Positions 38,279 through 45,804 of a stretch of DNA of 64,000 bases are shown here, one piece after another. A program made the position numbers and the translations under genes. The DNA comes from Devosia limi DSM 17137 (lineage in GTDB: Bacteria; Pseudomonadota; Alphaproteobacteria; Rhizobiales; Devosiaceae): positions 124,001 through 188,000 of the forward strand of contig NZ_FQVC01000005.1 in the NCBI RefSeq assembly GCF_900128975.1, given 5' to 3'. The first letter of the stretch is position 1; every line of letters starts with the position of its first letter. Below the pieces are notes generated by a model. It had not been told where the DNA came from. It worked only from the letters and a program-made list of their open reading frames with translations, and made no database searches.

Positions 38279-39544
38279 CTAGAGCTTGGGTCCGTCGATC
38301 ACCGTCGTGGTCCCATTGCCGACCTGCTTGATCGCCAGCGCATATTCGCTTTGTCCATTGCCGAGGAAGCGGAACACGCCATCGCGGCCGTTAAAGCCGG
38401 CGGCGGCGGTCATCAGGATCTGGTTGTAGCGCGGATTGGCCTTCGAGAGGCTCCCCACATTGGCAAGGATCGTGGCGGTATAGGCGATGGTTGATAGCGC
38501 ATGCGGTGGCGCGCCAAACCTGGCCTGGTACTCGCCGGTGATCGCCTGCAATCCAGCCGGATCGACGCTGGGATAGATGGCACTGGCCAGCCCGGTCGTC
38601 CCAGCGATCCGCGCGTCCCCCTCCCAATCGGCCGACCCGATAATGGTCAGGCCACCGCGGTCGATACCGGCCTGCTCGATCAGCATGCCGAAGCTTGGTG
38701 CTGCGTCACGGTCGGGAATGAACAGCGCATCGATGCCACCATTGCGAAGCTGTGGCAGGGCCTGATCGATAATGCTGCGCGCTTCCGCCTGGCTGCTATA
38801 GGTGTAGATCGGTCCCGGTGGTAGCCCGATCCTGGCCAGCGCTTGCCGGAAGGCCTTTTCCTGCGCTCGGCCATAGTCGGTGGCCGGGATGATGGCGGCA
38901 AAGCCGCGCCGACCCTGACCCACGGCAAAGGCCAGGCTGCGTTTGAGTTCGGCTTCCGGCAACACGCTGAGCAGATAGACTCCTGGCCCCGCCGCCGCCG
39001 AATTGTTGGAGAACCCGATCAGCGGCGTGCCCGACGAGCGCGCCACCGATCCGGCTGCCGTCACCTGGTCGGCCTTCAGCGGTCCCAGAATCAGGCTGGC
39101 GCCTTCCTGTACCGCGGCGCTGGCGGCCTGCGCCGCCCCGGCCGGGCTGGAACCGGTATCCTTGAGCACGATGGTAATATTCTCGGCAATGGTGGGGCTG
39201 ACCTCGATAAAGCTGATGGCCAGTTTGGACGCATTGGCCAGCGAACGGCCAACCCCTGCCAGCGCTGGATCGCCACTCAGTGGCAGGAGCAGCGCCACCC
39301 GCACCGGACCACGGCCAAAGGTTTCCCCGGCCGCTGTCGGCAATATCGGTGGATTGGTCTGCTGTTGCGGTGGCATGCCCGGCTGGCTATCGCCGGGCCA
39401 GGACAGGCGGCGCGAGCCAATGGAAAAGTCACCGGGGGAGCAGGCGGCCAGCGTGAACACCAGCGCCGCGCCAATAGCGCGTCGCCACAGCCACCGGGGC
39501 TGGCTCTTGCTGGTCACGGGAAATCCCCCTCGTCTGCCGGTCAT
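38279..39544 (-). CDS. LpoA-like periplasmic-binding-fold lipoprotein (penicillin-binding protein activator)
   Basis: 421 residues. A signal peptide ending in the lipobox LAAC-S is followed by a proline-rich linker and a type I periplasmic-binding domain (VRVALLLPLSGDPALAGVGRSLANASKLA to the end). It is the alphaproteobacterial counterpart of E. coli LpoA/YraM, an outer-membrane activator of penicillin-binding protein 1A. Adjacency to rsmI (YraL) and yraN supports this, since all three neighbour each other in E. coli. It lacks the LpoA N-terminal TPR domain. Confidence 0.8.
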   Translation of the reverse strand: MTGRRGGFPVTSKSQPRWLWRRAIGAALVFTLAACSPGDFSIGSRRLSWPGDSQPGMPPQQQTNPPILPTAAGETFGRGPVRVALLLPLSGDPALAGVGRSLANASKLAISFIEVSPTIAENITIVLKDTGSSPAGAAQAASAAVQEGASLILGPLKADQVTAAGSVARSSGTPLIGFSNNSAAAGPGVYLLSVLPEAELKRSLAFAVGQGRRGFAAIIPATDYGRAQEKAFRQALARIGLPPGPIYTYSSQAEARSIIDQALPQLRNGGIDALFIPDRDAAPSFGMLIEQAGIDRGGLTIIGSADWEGDARIAGTTGLASAIYPSVDPAGLQAITGEYQARFGAPPHALSTIAYTATILANVGSLSKANPRYNQILMTAAAGFNGRDGVFRFLGNGQSEYALAIKQVGNGTTTVIDGPKL

Positions 39545-39658
39545 TGCCTCAGAGTCGCGCGATCGGGTTAATCAAAGACTAACCGAAACTTAACCGCTCC
39601 TATACAAGGAGGGCGTCACTGCTAAAACTGGCAGAGACGAGCAGTCAAAGGGGCATTC

Positions 39659-40555
39659 ATGGACGCGGATACGGGCAAAGCGCCGGGCTATTTCATCGCC
39701 GGGCAGAGCTTTGTGGCGCCGCCGCTGGCGCCCGGGCTCTATGTCGTTGCCACCCCGATCGGCAATCTGCGCGACATCACCATTCGTGCGCTGGAGACCC
39801 TCGCCGCCGCTTCGGTCGTGCTGTGCGAGGATACGCGGCAGTCCGCCCGCCTGCTCGATCACTATGGCATCAAGGGGCGACGCATTGCCCTGCACGAACA
39901 CAATGAACGCGCCAAGGCCGACGATATCGTCAATCGCGTCGCCGCCGGACAGGCTATCGCACTGATTTCCGATGCCGGCACCCCGCTGCTCTCGGATCCC
40001 GGCTTTCCGCTGATTCGCGCCTTGGCCGAAGCCAACCAGCCGGTCTTTGCCATCCCCGGTGCCTCGGCACTGCTTTCGGCACTGGTGGTGGCGGGTCTCC
40101 CCACCGATGCCTTTGCCTTCCATGGCTTCCTGCCACCTAAGGCTGGCGCCCGCGCCAATGCGCTCAAGGCGCTCAAGGATTCACGTGAAACCCTGGTGTT
40201 CTACGAAAGTCCGCGCCGGCTCGACGATACGCTTGCCGCCATGGCCGAAGCCTGGGGCGAGCGGCAGGCTGCCGTGGCGCTGGAGCTGACCAAGCGCTAT
40301 GAGCGTGTGCATCGCGGCACCCTGCCCGAACTGGCTGCCGAATTTGCCGATACCGAAACCAAGGGCGAGGCTGTGATCGTGGTGGCAGGCGCCGCCGAAC
40401 CAACTGCGCCCGATGCCGCCGACTGGCAGGCGGCACTGCTGTCCGCCATGGCCGATCAGCCATTACGGGCCGCCGTCGATGCAGTCACCGAGCGGTTCGG
40501 CCTCAAGCGCAAGGAGGTCTATGATGCCGCCCTCGCCCTCAAAGCCGAAAAGTAA
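39659..40555 (+). CDS. rsmI: 16S rRNA (cytidine(1402)-2'-O)-methyltransferase
   Basis: Methylates C1402 in the ribosomal decoding centre. 298 residues, tetrapyrrole-methylase fold: GLYVVATPIGNLRDITIRAL, CEDTRQSARLLDHYGI, ALISDAGTPLLSDPGFPLI and AFAFHGFLPPK are diagnostic. A parS-like site lies in codons D-S-R-E-T near residue 175. yraN overlaps its 3' end. Confidence 0.95.
   Translation: MDADTGKAPGYFIAGQSFVAPPLAPGLYVVATPIGNLRDITIRALETLAAASVVLCEDTRQSARLLDHYGIKGRRIALHEHNERAKADDIVNRVAAGQAIALISDAGTPLLSDPGFPLIRALAEANQPVFAIPGASALLSALVVAGLPTDAFAFHGFLPPKAGARANALKALKDSRETLVFYESPRRLDDTLAAMAEAWGERQAAVALELTKRYERVHRGTLPELAAEFADTETKGEAVIVVAGAAEPTAPDAADWQAALLSAMADQPLRAAVDAVTERFGLKRKEVYDAALALKAEK
40178..40191 (+). 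other. parS-like site 5 (GATTCACGTGAAAC), inside rsmI
   Basis: Exact 14-mer within the rsmI coding sequence, read there as the codons for D-S-R-E-T. Confidence 0.7.
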
Positions 40556-40910
40556 GGCGCGCATCGCCGCTCATCGGGGCGGCCATCGCGGCGAAACACT
40601 CGCCGCCTGGTTCCTCCGCCTCAAGCTCTATCGTATCGTTGATCGGCGCTTCAAAACCCCGGTCGGCGAGATCGATCTCATCGCCGAGCGCTTTGGCACC
40701 ACCATCTTTGTCGAGGTCAAGGCACGCCGCCGGGCCGATAGCGAACTGGCCACGCTGGAGGGCATCAACACATCGCGCATTGCAGGGGCGGCGCAGTATT
40801 GGTTGGCCAGGCATCCCGGTCAGACGGAAACGTCATTCCGCTTCGACGTGATTTTCCTTGCACCCTGGACCTGGCCGCGCCATGTCATCAACGCTTTTGA
40901 CGCCTCCTAA
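40524..40910 (+). CDS. yraN: YraN family (UPF0102) nuclease-fold protein
   Basis: 128 residues. [22 protein letters not shown], then [10 protein letters not shown] and IFVEVKARR form the endonuclease-like core (E-x-D and E-x-K). Start at the second of two adjacent ATGs, six bases from an AGGAGG site inside rsmI. The 32-base overlap with rsmI indicates coupling. Biochemical role not established. Confidence 0.9.
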   Translation: MPPSPSKPKSKARIAAHRGGHRGETLAAWFLRLKLYRIVDRRFKTPVGEIDLIAERFGTTIFVEVKARRRADSELATLEGINTSRIAGAAQYWLARHPGQTETSFRFDVIFLAPWTWPRHVINAFDAS

Positions 40911-40920
40911 GGACCTGAAC

Positions 40921-41868
40921 ATGTCGCTCAAAGTCGCCGTCCAGATGGACCATGTTGACACCATTAATCCGCAGGGCGACTCGACCTTCGCCATGATGCT
41001 GGAGGCTCAGGCGCGCGGCCATGCTTTGCTGCATTACACGCCCGACACGCTGGCCCTGCGCGACAATGTGGTGACCGCATTGGCGGCGCCGATCACCGTG
41101 ATCGATGACAAGCCCAGGGGCGAGCACTTCACCCTGGGCGCAGCGCGGCGAGTGGATCTGTCTACCCAGGACGTGGTGCTGATGCGCCAGGACCCGCCCT
41201 TCGACATGAATTACATCACCATCAGCCACCTGCTGGAGCGCATTCATCCCGGGACGCTGGTGGTCAATCCGCCTGCCGAGGTGCGCAATGCGCCCGAAAA
41301 AATCCTGGTCACCGAGTTTCCCGAGCTGATGCCGCCAACGCTGATCACCCGTGATCGCGACCTGATTCATGCCTTCCGCAAGGAGCACGGCAATATCATC
41401 GTCAAGCCGCTCTACGGCAATGGCGGGGCCGGCGTGTTCTTCATCCAGGAAGGCGATCATAACCTTGTCTCGCTGCTGGAGCTCTTCGAGCAGAACTATC
41501 GCGAACCCTTCATGATCCAGAAATACCTGCCGGATGTGCGCAAGGGCGACAAGCGCATCATCATCATCGATGGCGAGCCGGTGGCCGGCCTCAACCGTAT
41601 CCCCGCCGATGGCGAAGCGCGCTCCAATATGCATGTCGGCGGCCGCCCCGAACTCTCCCCGCTGACCGAGCGCGAGAAGGAAATCTGCGCCACCATCGCC
41701 CCGGCGCTGAAGGAACGCGGCATGATATTCGTCGGTATCGACGTCATCGGCGATTATCTGACCGAGATCAACGTCACCTCCCCCACCGGCATTCGCGAGA
41801 TCAAGCGTTTCGGTGGTCCCGATATCGCCGTGCTCATCTGGAACGCCATCGAAAAGCGCCGCGCCTGA
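40921..41868 (+). CDS. gshB: glutathione synthetase
   Basis: ATP-grasp ligase joining gamma-glutamylcysteine and glycine. 315 residues: [20 protein letters not shown] at the start (substrate-binding D-x-x-x-x-I-x-x-x-x-D-S/T), [16 protein letters not shown] (ATP-binding), [20 protein letters not shown], and [14 protein letters not shown]. Start ATG 40921, just after yraN. Confidence 0.96.
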   Translation: MSLKVAVQMDHVDTINPQGDSTFAMMLEAQARGHALLHYTPDTLALRDNVVTALAAPITVIDDKPRGEHFTLGAARRVDLSTQDVVLMRQDPPFDMNYITISHLLERIHPGTLVVNPPAEVRNAPEKILVTEFPELMPPTLITRDRDLIHAFRKEHGNIIVKPLYGNGGAGVFFIQEGDHNLVSLLELFEQNYREPFMIQKYLPDVRKGDKRIIIIDGEPVAGLNRIPADGEARSNMHVGGRPELSPLTEREKEICATIAPALKERGMIFVGIDVIGDYLTEINVTSPTGIREIKRFGGPDIAVLIWNAIEKRRA

Positions 41869-42248
41869 TGTACCTTCTGCTGGCGGCGGTCGTGTCGGGG
41901 ACGGGCTGGTTCCTGTTCCGCCGCTGGCGCAACCGCCAGGCGGCGGACCAGCGCCTCAGCGCCGCCTTCTGGCGCAATTCGCTGGTCGTGCTGCTCGCCT
42001 ATCTCCTCTATCTGCTGGCGGGTGGCTTTCTCACCCGGCTCATGGCCGGTTTCAACACGTCCGGTCTGGCCAATCTGCTGCTTGTTGGCTTCTACCTGGT
42101 CTGGATTGCCTATGGGGCGCTCTGGCTGCTGCGTTTCCTCCCCCATACCGGCCGCAAACCTGCCTGGATCGATGGGTCGCGTTTCTGGCTCGATGTCTTG
42201 GGGATCGCTGTCCTGCTCGGCTTCGCGGTGGTCGCGCGCCTCGTTTAG
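41868..42248 (+). CDS. small membrane protein (paralogue of the next gene)
   Basis: 126 residues with four hydrophobic segments (about 2-17, 38-56, 64-86 and 103-124). The start shares one base with the gshB stop, so it is coupled. It resembles the protein at 42336 in length, segment spacing and the sequence around LLLVGFYLVWIAYGALWL and KPAWIDGSRFWLD. Function unknown. Confidence 0.6.
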   Translation: MYLLLAAVVSGTGWFLFRRWRNRQAADQRLSAAFWRNSLVVLLAYLLYLLAGGFLTRLMAGFNTSGLANLLLVGFYLVWIAYGALWLLRFLPHTGRKPAWIDGSRFWLDVLGIAVLLGFAVVARLV

Positions 42249-42335
42249 ACACCAGACTGTAACCATCCGGCCAGTGTTGCCTTGGTGTTTGACGCCTGCC
42301 CGGTTTAACTCGGCCTCGGTTGCAGGGGGGCACGC

Positions 42336-42701
42336 ATGATCTTGCTGAGTATCGCTATTCTCGCATTGGTCGGTGTGGCGATCTGGCGCGTCCGCGCCGA
42401 TCCGCGCCTGACGCGGAAATTCTGGATCGATGCAGCCTTCGCCACGCTCAATTACGGGCTCTATGCCTTGCTCGGTGCGTTGTTGGTCGTGTTGCTCTGG
42501 CAACCTGATGTCCCGGCCTGGCATGGCCTTCTGCTGCTCGGTTTCGTCAGCTGCTGGCTGTTCTATGGCTTTGTCTGGTTGACCCGTGCCGGCCCGCATC
42601 TGAACGCTCCACCGGCCTGGCTCGCCCGCCGCGACACCAGGCTCGATACCACCCTGGTCGGTCTGACCTGCGCCTTTGGGCTGGGCGCTCTGGTATTCTA
42701 G
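42336..42701 (+). CDS. small membrane protein (paralogue of the previous gene)
   Basis: 121 residues, four hydrophobic segments. The third (LLLLGFVSCWLFYGFVWLTR) and the following loop (PPAWLARRDTRLDTTLVG) align by eye with the preceding gene, suggesting an old tandem duplication. No family recognised. Confidence 0.6.
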   Translation: MILLSIAILALVGVAIWRVRADPRLTRKFWIDAAFATLNYGLYALLGALLVVLLWQPDVPAWHGLLLLGFVSCWLFYGFVWLTRAGPHLNAPPAWLARRDTRLDTTLVGLTCAFGLGALVF

Positions 42702-42769
42702 CGCCGGCAGGACTGGGCAAGCTGCGCAGAAACCTTTAGGTCTAGCTGCCTTATCAGCGGAGCCACCCC

Positions 42770-43399
42770 ATGCCCACCACGACCTTTCTCGTCGCTTTCG
42801 CGACCCTGTTCGCCACCGTGGGCGTGGCCGATATCGCTTTCATCTTTGCGGCCCTGACCAAGCGCAACACGGCCAAGGAGCGCTTTGCCTTCGCCACGCG
42901 CGGCGTCTTCATCGCCGCAGCCATCCTGCTGCTGTTCGCCGTGCTGGGCAGCGCCATCCTCGAAGTCTTCGGCATCACCATTCCGGCCCTGCGTACAGCC
43001 GGCGGCCTGCTGCTCTTCCTCATCGCCATAGACATGGTGTTTGCCCGCCATTCGGGGGGCACCGGCACCACCTCGGAGGAGGAGGTCGAAGCCCGCCAGC
43101 GCGAGGATATTGCGGTGTTCCCGCTGGCCATGCCGCTGCTGGCTGGTCCGGGTGCCATCAGCGCAGTGATCCTTTTGACCACTGGCGCCAAGACGGACCT
43201 GGAATTCTGGGCGGTCCTTGCCGCCATTGTCGTCATCCTGTTTCTGGCCTGGCTGACGCTGCTGGTCGCCATCCCGATCCAGCGCCTGCTGGGCGTGACC
43301 GGATTGGCGGTGGTCTCGCGCGTCGTCGGCATCCTGCTCTCGGCGCTGGCCGTGCAGTTCGTCTTTGATGGCGTCAAGGCCAGCGGCCTTCTGGGCTGA
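42770..43399 (+). CDS. MarC family integral membrane protein
   Basis: 209 residues with six predicted membrane helices, matching MarC/UPF0056: FATLFATVGVADIAFIFAALT in the first, IPALRTAGGLLLFLIAIDMV in the third, and the conserved FPLAMPLLAGPGAISAVILL before the fourth. Members were once linked to multiple antibiotic resistance; transport function is unproven. Followed by a structured leader region. Confidence 0.85.
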   Translation: MPTTTFLVAFATLFATVGVADIAFIFAALTKRNTAKERFAFATRGVFIAAAILLLFAVLGSAILEVFGITIPALRTAGGLLLFLIAIDMVFARHSGGTGTTSEEEVEARQREDIAVFPLAMPLLAGPGAISAVILLTTGAKTDLEFWAVLAAIVVILFLAWLTLLVAIPIQRLLGVTGLAVVSRVVGILLSALAVQFVFDGVKASGLLG

Positions 43400-43433
43400 G
43401 ACAAGCGCGGCCGGTTGTCGCGCCGCCAGCCAT

Positions 43434-43463
43434 TTGACAAGTCGCTCCGCTTTGGCCTTCAAT
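43434..43463 (+). promoter_or_regulatory. candidate promoter of the leader ORF
   Basis: TTGACA (43434-43439), 18 bases, TTCAAT (43458-43463). The predicted start of transcription falls about at the ATG of the 20-codon ORF (43470), so its message could be nearly leaderless. Confidence 0.4.
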
Positions 43464-43469
43464 AGGACC

Positions 43470-43532
43470 ATGCGTAGAACTTATTCTGCCTGCTGCCCCC
43501 ATCACCGGTTGCGCCTGCTCCGAGGCGCGTGA
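43470..43532 (+). CDS. putative 20-residue leader peptide
   Basis: Short open frame MRRTYSACCPHHRLRLLRGA, ending right at the foot of a 12-bp hairpin. It has adjacent Cys-Cys and His-His pairs and Arg/Leu-rich end, as in some attenuator peptides. Length gives no statistical support. The evidence is the promoter before it and the hairpins after it. Confidence 0.3.
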   Translation: MRRTYSACCPHHRLRLLRGA

Positions 43533-43668
43533 CCTGGTTCGGCTACCTGCGTGAGCAAGAGCCGGACCAGGATAAGCACCCTTAACCCCAGATCTAGTTT
43601 TCAGCCCGCCTGGCGGGTTGAGCCCGTTGCGCTGTCGCGCGCAACCGGACCCCGTGCGGGACGGTTGC
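43533..43668 (+). ncRNA. structured 5' leader with three hairpins
   Basis: Three stems follow the short ORF: CCTGGTTCGGCT/AGCCGGACCAGG (43533-43571, one G-T pair), AGCCCGCC/GGCGGGTT-type (43603-43618), and GCAACCG/CGGTTGC enclosing CCCG/CGGG (43641-43668). This explains the 304-base gap between marC and the 68-residue gene. I match it to no known riboswitch. Confidence 0.4.
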
Positions 43669-43703
43669 GGCTGCCCAGCGGGTCGAAGGCTCGGAGCCAT
43701 TCA

Positions 43704-43910
43704 ATGACGTTCAAATATTCGCTCACCATTCCCGCTCTTGGCAGCCACAAGCTCAAGCGTTTCAACCTCTGGGCCGCCGCCAATCTGCCTGGGCTCGCCT
43801 ATAGCCTGCCGGTCCAGACGCCGATCAAGACCGAAAACATGACCATCCGCCTGCGCAGCGAAGCCGACAAGGCAGCGGTTCTATCGGCGTTCCCCGCCAC
43901 CCTGCCCTGA
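43704..43910 (+). CDS. small hypothetical protein
   Basis: 68 residues, basic in the middle (GSHKLKRFNLWAAANLP), ending IRLRSEADKAAVLSAFPATLP. No signal peptide or convincing membrane segment. It follows the structured leader and precedes the Rnk-like gene by 69 bases. No family recognised; moderate coding evidence only. Confidence 0.45.
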   Translation: MTFKYSLTIPALGSHKLKRFNLWAAANLPGLAYSLPVQTPIKTENMTIRLRSEADKAAVLSAFPATLP

Positions 43911-43979
43911 TCTGTCGCCATGGCGTCGCGGCTGGTGCCGCGACGCTCGTCGTTCTGGTTTGCAATGGAGGCTGTCGAG

Positions 43980-44423
43980 ATGTCTGAACAATCCAAATTC
44001 CTGATGACCGACCGGGACTATGCCATTTTGCGGGGTATTTCCCTGCATCGTCCGACCGGCCAGCGCGGCTATTACGCGCTATTGCGCCACAAGCTCACCG
44101 CAGCCGTCATTGTGCCGCCCGATGACCTCGATCCCGATGTGGTCACCATGAACTCCATGGTGCGCTACCGGCTCAGTGAGGGGCGCCCGCTCGAGCATCG
44201 CCTGGTCATCGGCCCGGCGCGCGAGGTCATTGGCCAGACCGTATCGCTGCGCTCGATCCATGGCCTGGCGCTGCTCGGCATGCGCGATGACCAGGCATTC
44301 GAATTCGTGCTGGACGACATGCCGCTGGCCAGCGTGCGGGTCGAAACGGTGATGTTTCAGCCTGAGGCCGACGCAGAGATCGTCGCCCAGGGCCGGGCGC
44401 GCTCCGGCGCGGCGCTGTTCTGA
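43980..44423 (+). CDS. Rnk/GreA C-terminal-domain protein
   Basis: 147 residues. An N-terminal helical part (MTDRDYAILRGISLHRPTG) is followed by an FKBP-like GreA/Rnk domain with VVTMNSMVRYRLSEGRPLEH and SIHGLALLGMRDDQAFEF. Such proteins bind RNA polymerase near the secondary channel or act as nucleoside diphosphate kinase regulators. It lacks the full GreA coiled-coil, so transcript cleavage is unlikely. Start at ATG 43980 rather than an in-frame ATG 60 bases earlier. Confidence 0.75.
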   Translation: MSEQSKFLMTDRDYAILRGISLHRPTGQRGYYALLRHKLTAAVIVPPDDLDPDVVTMNSMVRYRLSEGRPLEHRLVIGPAREVIGQTVSLRSIHGLALLGMRDDQAFEFVLDDMPLASVRVETVMFQPEADAEIVAQGRARSGAALF

Positions 44424-44430
44424 CGAGTCC

Positions 44431-44461
44431 AAAAAAAAACGGTCGGCGCCAAGGCCGACCG
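44431..44461 (-). terminator. intrinsic terminator of the 40-residue gene
   Basis: GGTCGGC-gccaag-GCCGACC (44441-44460) with a run of nine A at 44431-44439, a strong T-run on the minus strand. It lies between two convergent genes. Confidence 0.85.
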
Positions 44462-44484
44462 TCACTCTGTTCCGGTGACCGAAG

Positions 44485-44607
44485 TCACTTCTTGCCGGTA
44501 TTGCCGGCGCTGCCGCTGCCCAGACCAGTGACGGGCTTGGCGGCCACGACCTTGTCTTTCTTCGGCTTCTTGGCTTCCTTGTTGCTCTTCATCTGACCCT
44601 TGGCCAT
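44485..44607 (-). CDS. small lysine-rich protein (MAKGQ family)
   Basis: 40 residues, MAKGQMKSNKEAKKPKKDKV followed by a Gly/Ser tail ending NTGKK. Short, very basic proteins starting MAKGQ occur widely in proteobacteria as uncharacterised genes. A perfect downstream terminator and a GGAG site just upstream support expression. Nucleic-acid or ribosome binding is a guess from charge. Confidence 0.6.
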   Translation of the reverse strand: MAKGQMKSNKEAKKPKKDKVVAAKPVTGLGSGSAGNTGKK

Positions 44608-44782
44608 CTCAATCTCCTCAAAGGGGCGCGGCCGCCCGAATATGACAGGGGTGACGCTATGCCGGGCGCGAATCGCTGGCAAGGGCTCCCGTCATCGGCG
44701 CACCGGCCATTTCACCAGCCATCGTTTGCAGTGCGCAAACAACGGGATTACCGCTGGTTTCGTTGCATCCGGCGCCGGCGCG

Positions 44783-45622
44783 TTATTTCGCCGATTGGCA
44801 GCGCCCGGTCGGCCCCAGGCTGGCAATGGCGCGCGGATCGCAACCGGTCAGCAGGAACTGGATCCACTCGTTCTGGCCGCCATAAAAGGCATTGCGATCC
44901 ACCTCGCCGCGTACGCCGCGCACCACGCCGGTCTGCGTCCACTGCCAGAAGGTCCAGACGCGGTTACCATAGCGCTGATGCGGCTCTGCGGCGGTCGAGC
45001 GCAGCCAGAATGCATTGGGGAAATATTCGCCGTCCAGCACGTCGCGATGGAAGTTCATGTCGGTATAGATGATCGGCAGCTTGCCGGTATGGCGCTCCAT
45101 GGCCTCGAGCATGACGCGGATCTTTTCGAGCGCGTCGGCGCGGTTCGGCTTGGTCTTGCAGCTCGAATGGTTGTTCCACTCCAGATCAAGCACCGGCGGC
45201 AGCGCATCGGGGTCGTTCGGCACATTCTGCACGAACCAGGCGGCCTGTTCGGACGCCAGCGAGCACCAGGTCATGAAGTGATAGGCGCCGCGCGGCATGC
45301 CGGCGTCGCGCGCCCGTACCCAGTTCACCCGGAAATTGGGGTCGAGATAGTCCTTGCCCTCGGTGGCCTTCATGAACACGAAGTGGGTGCCAGCGGCAAA
45401 GGCGGCCCGGAAATCGACATTCTCCTGATAGCGCGCCACGTCGATCCCCTGGATCGGCATGCCGCGAGCCCGGTCGACGCCGGAATGCGGGCGGTTATCA
45501 CCATGGATCGGGCCATAAAGCCCGCCCCCGCTGGCGCAGGCCGCAAGCACCACCACCAGCGCAGCAGTCGCGGCACCCTTGAACATCGACGACAGGCGGG
45601 GCGCAGACCAGGCAGCAAGCAT
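44783..45622 (-). CDS. GH25 family lysozyme-type muramidase, lipoprotein
   Basis: About 279 residues. A signal with lipobox LAAC-A precedes a GH25 barrel: QGIDVARYQENVDF (first catalytic-region Asp), HFVFMKATEGKDYLDPNF, AYHFMTWC, and PVLDLEWN (Asp and Glu of the active site). It should cleave peptidoglycan from the outer-membrane side of the periplasm. Start is uncertain: ATG 45622 or ATG 45586 both give a workable signal peptide. Confidence 0.85.
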   Translation of the reverse strand: MLAAWSAPRLSSMFKGAATAALVVVLAACASGGGLYGPIHGDNRPHSGVDRARGMPIQGIDVARYQENVDFRAAFAAGTHFVFMKATEGKDYLDPNFRVNWVRARDAGMPRGAYHFMTWCSLASEQAAWFVQNVPNDPDALPPVLDLEWNNHSSCKTKPNRADALEKIRVMLEAMERHTGKLPIIYTDMNFHRDVLDGEYFPNAFWLRSTAAEPHQRYGNRVWTFWQWTQTGVVRGVRGEVDRNAFYGGQNEWIQFLLTGCDPRAIASLGPTGRCQSAK

Positions 45623-45804
45623 GGGCGGGAACACTCGAATACGAACAATACTGAGCCTTTGAATCAACACGGCGCGGTTAATCAAAGCTTGCGTTAACCA
45701 GTATGGTCAGCGGCATGGTTAATGCGCCCGAATTTGTTCGCCAAACGTTCTTGTTCGCGGCTTTGGGCTCTGCTAGCCTCACCGCACTTGTGGGGGCAAG
45801 ACGC

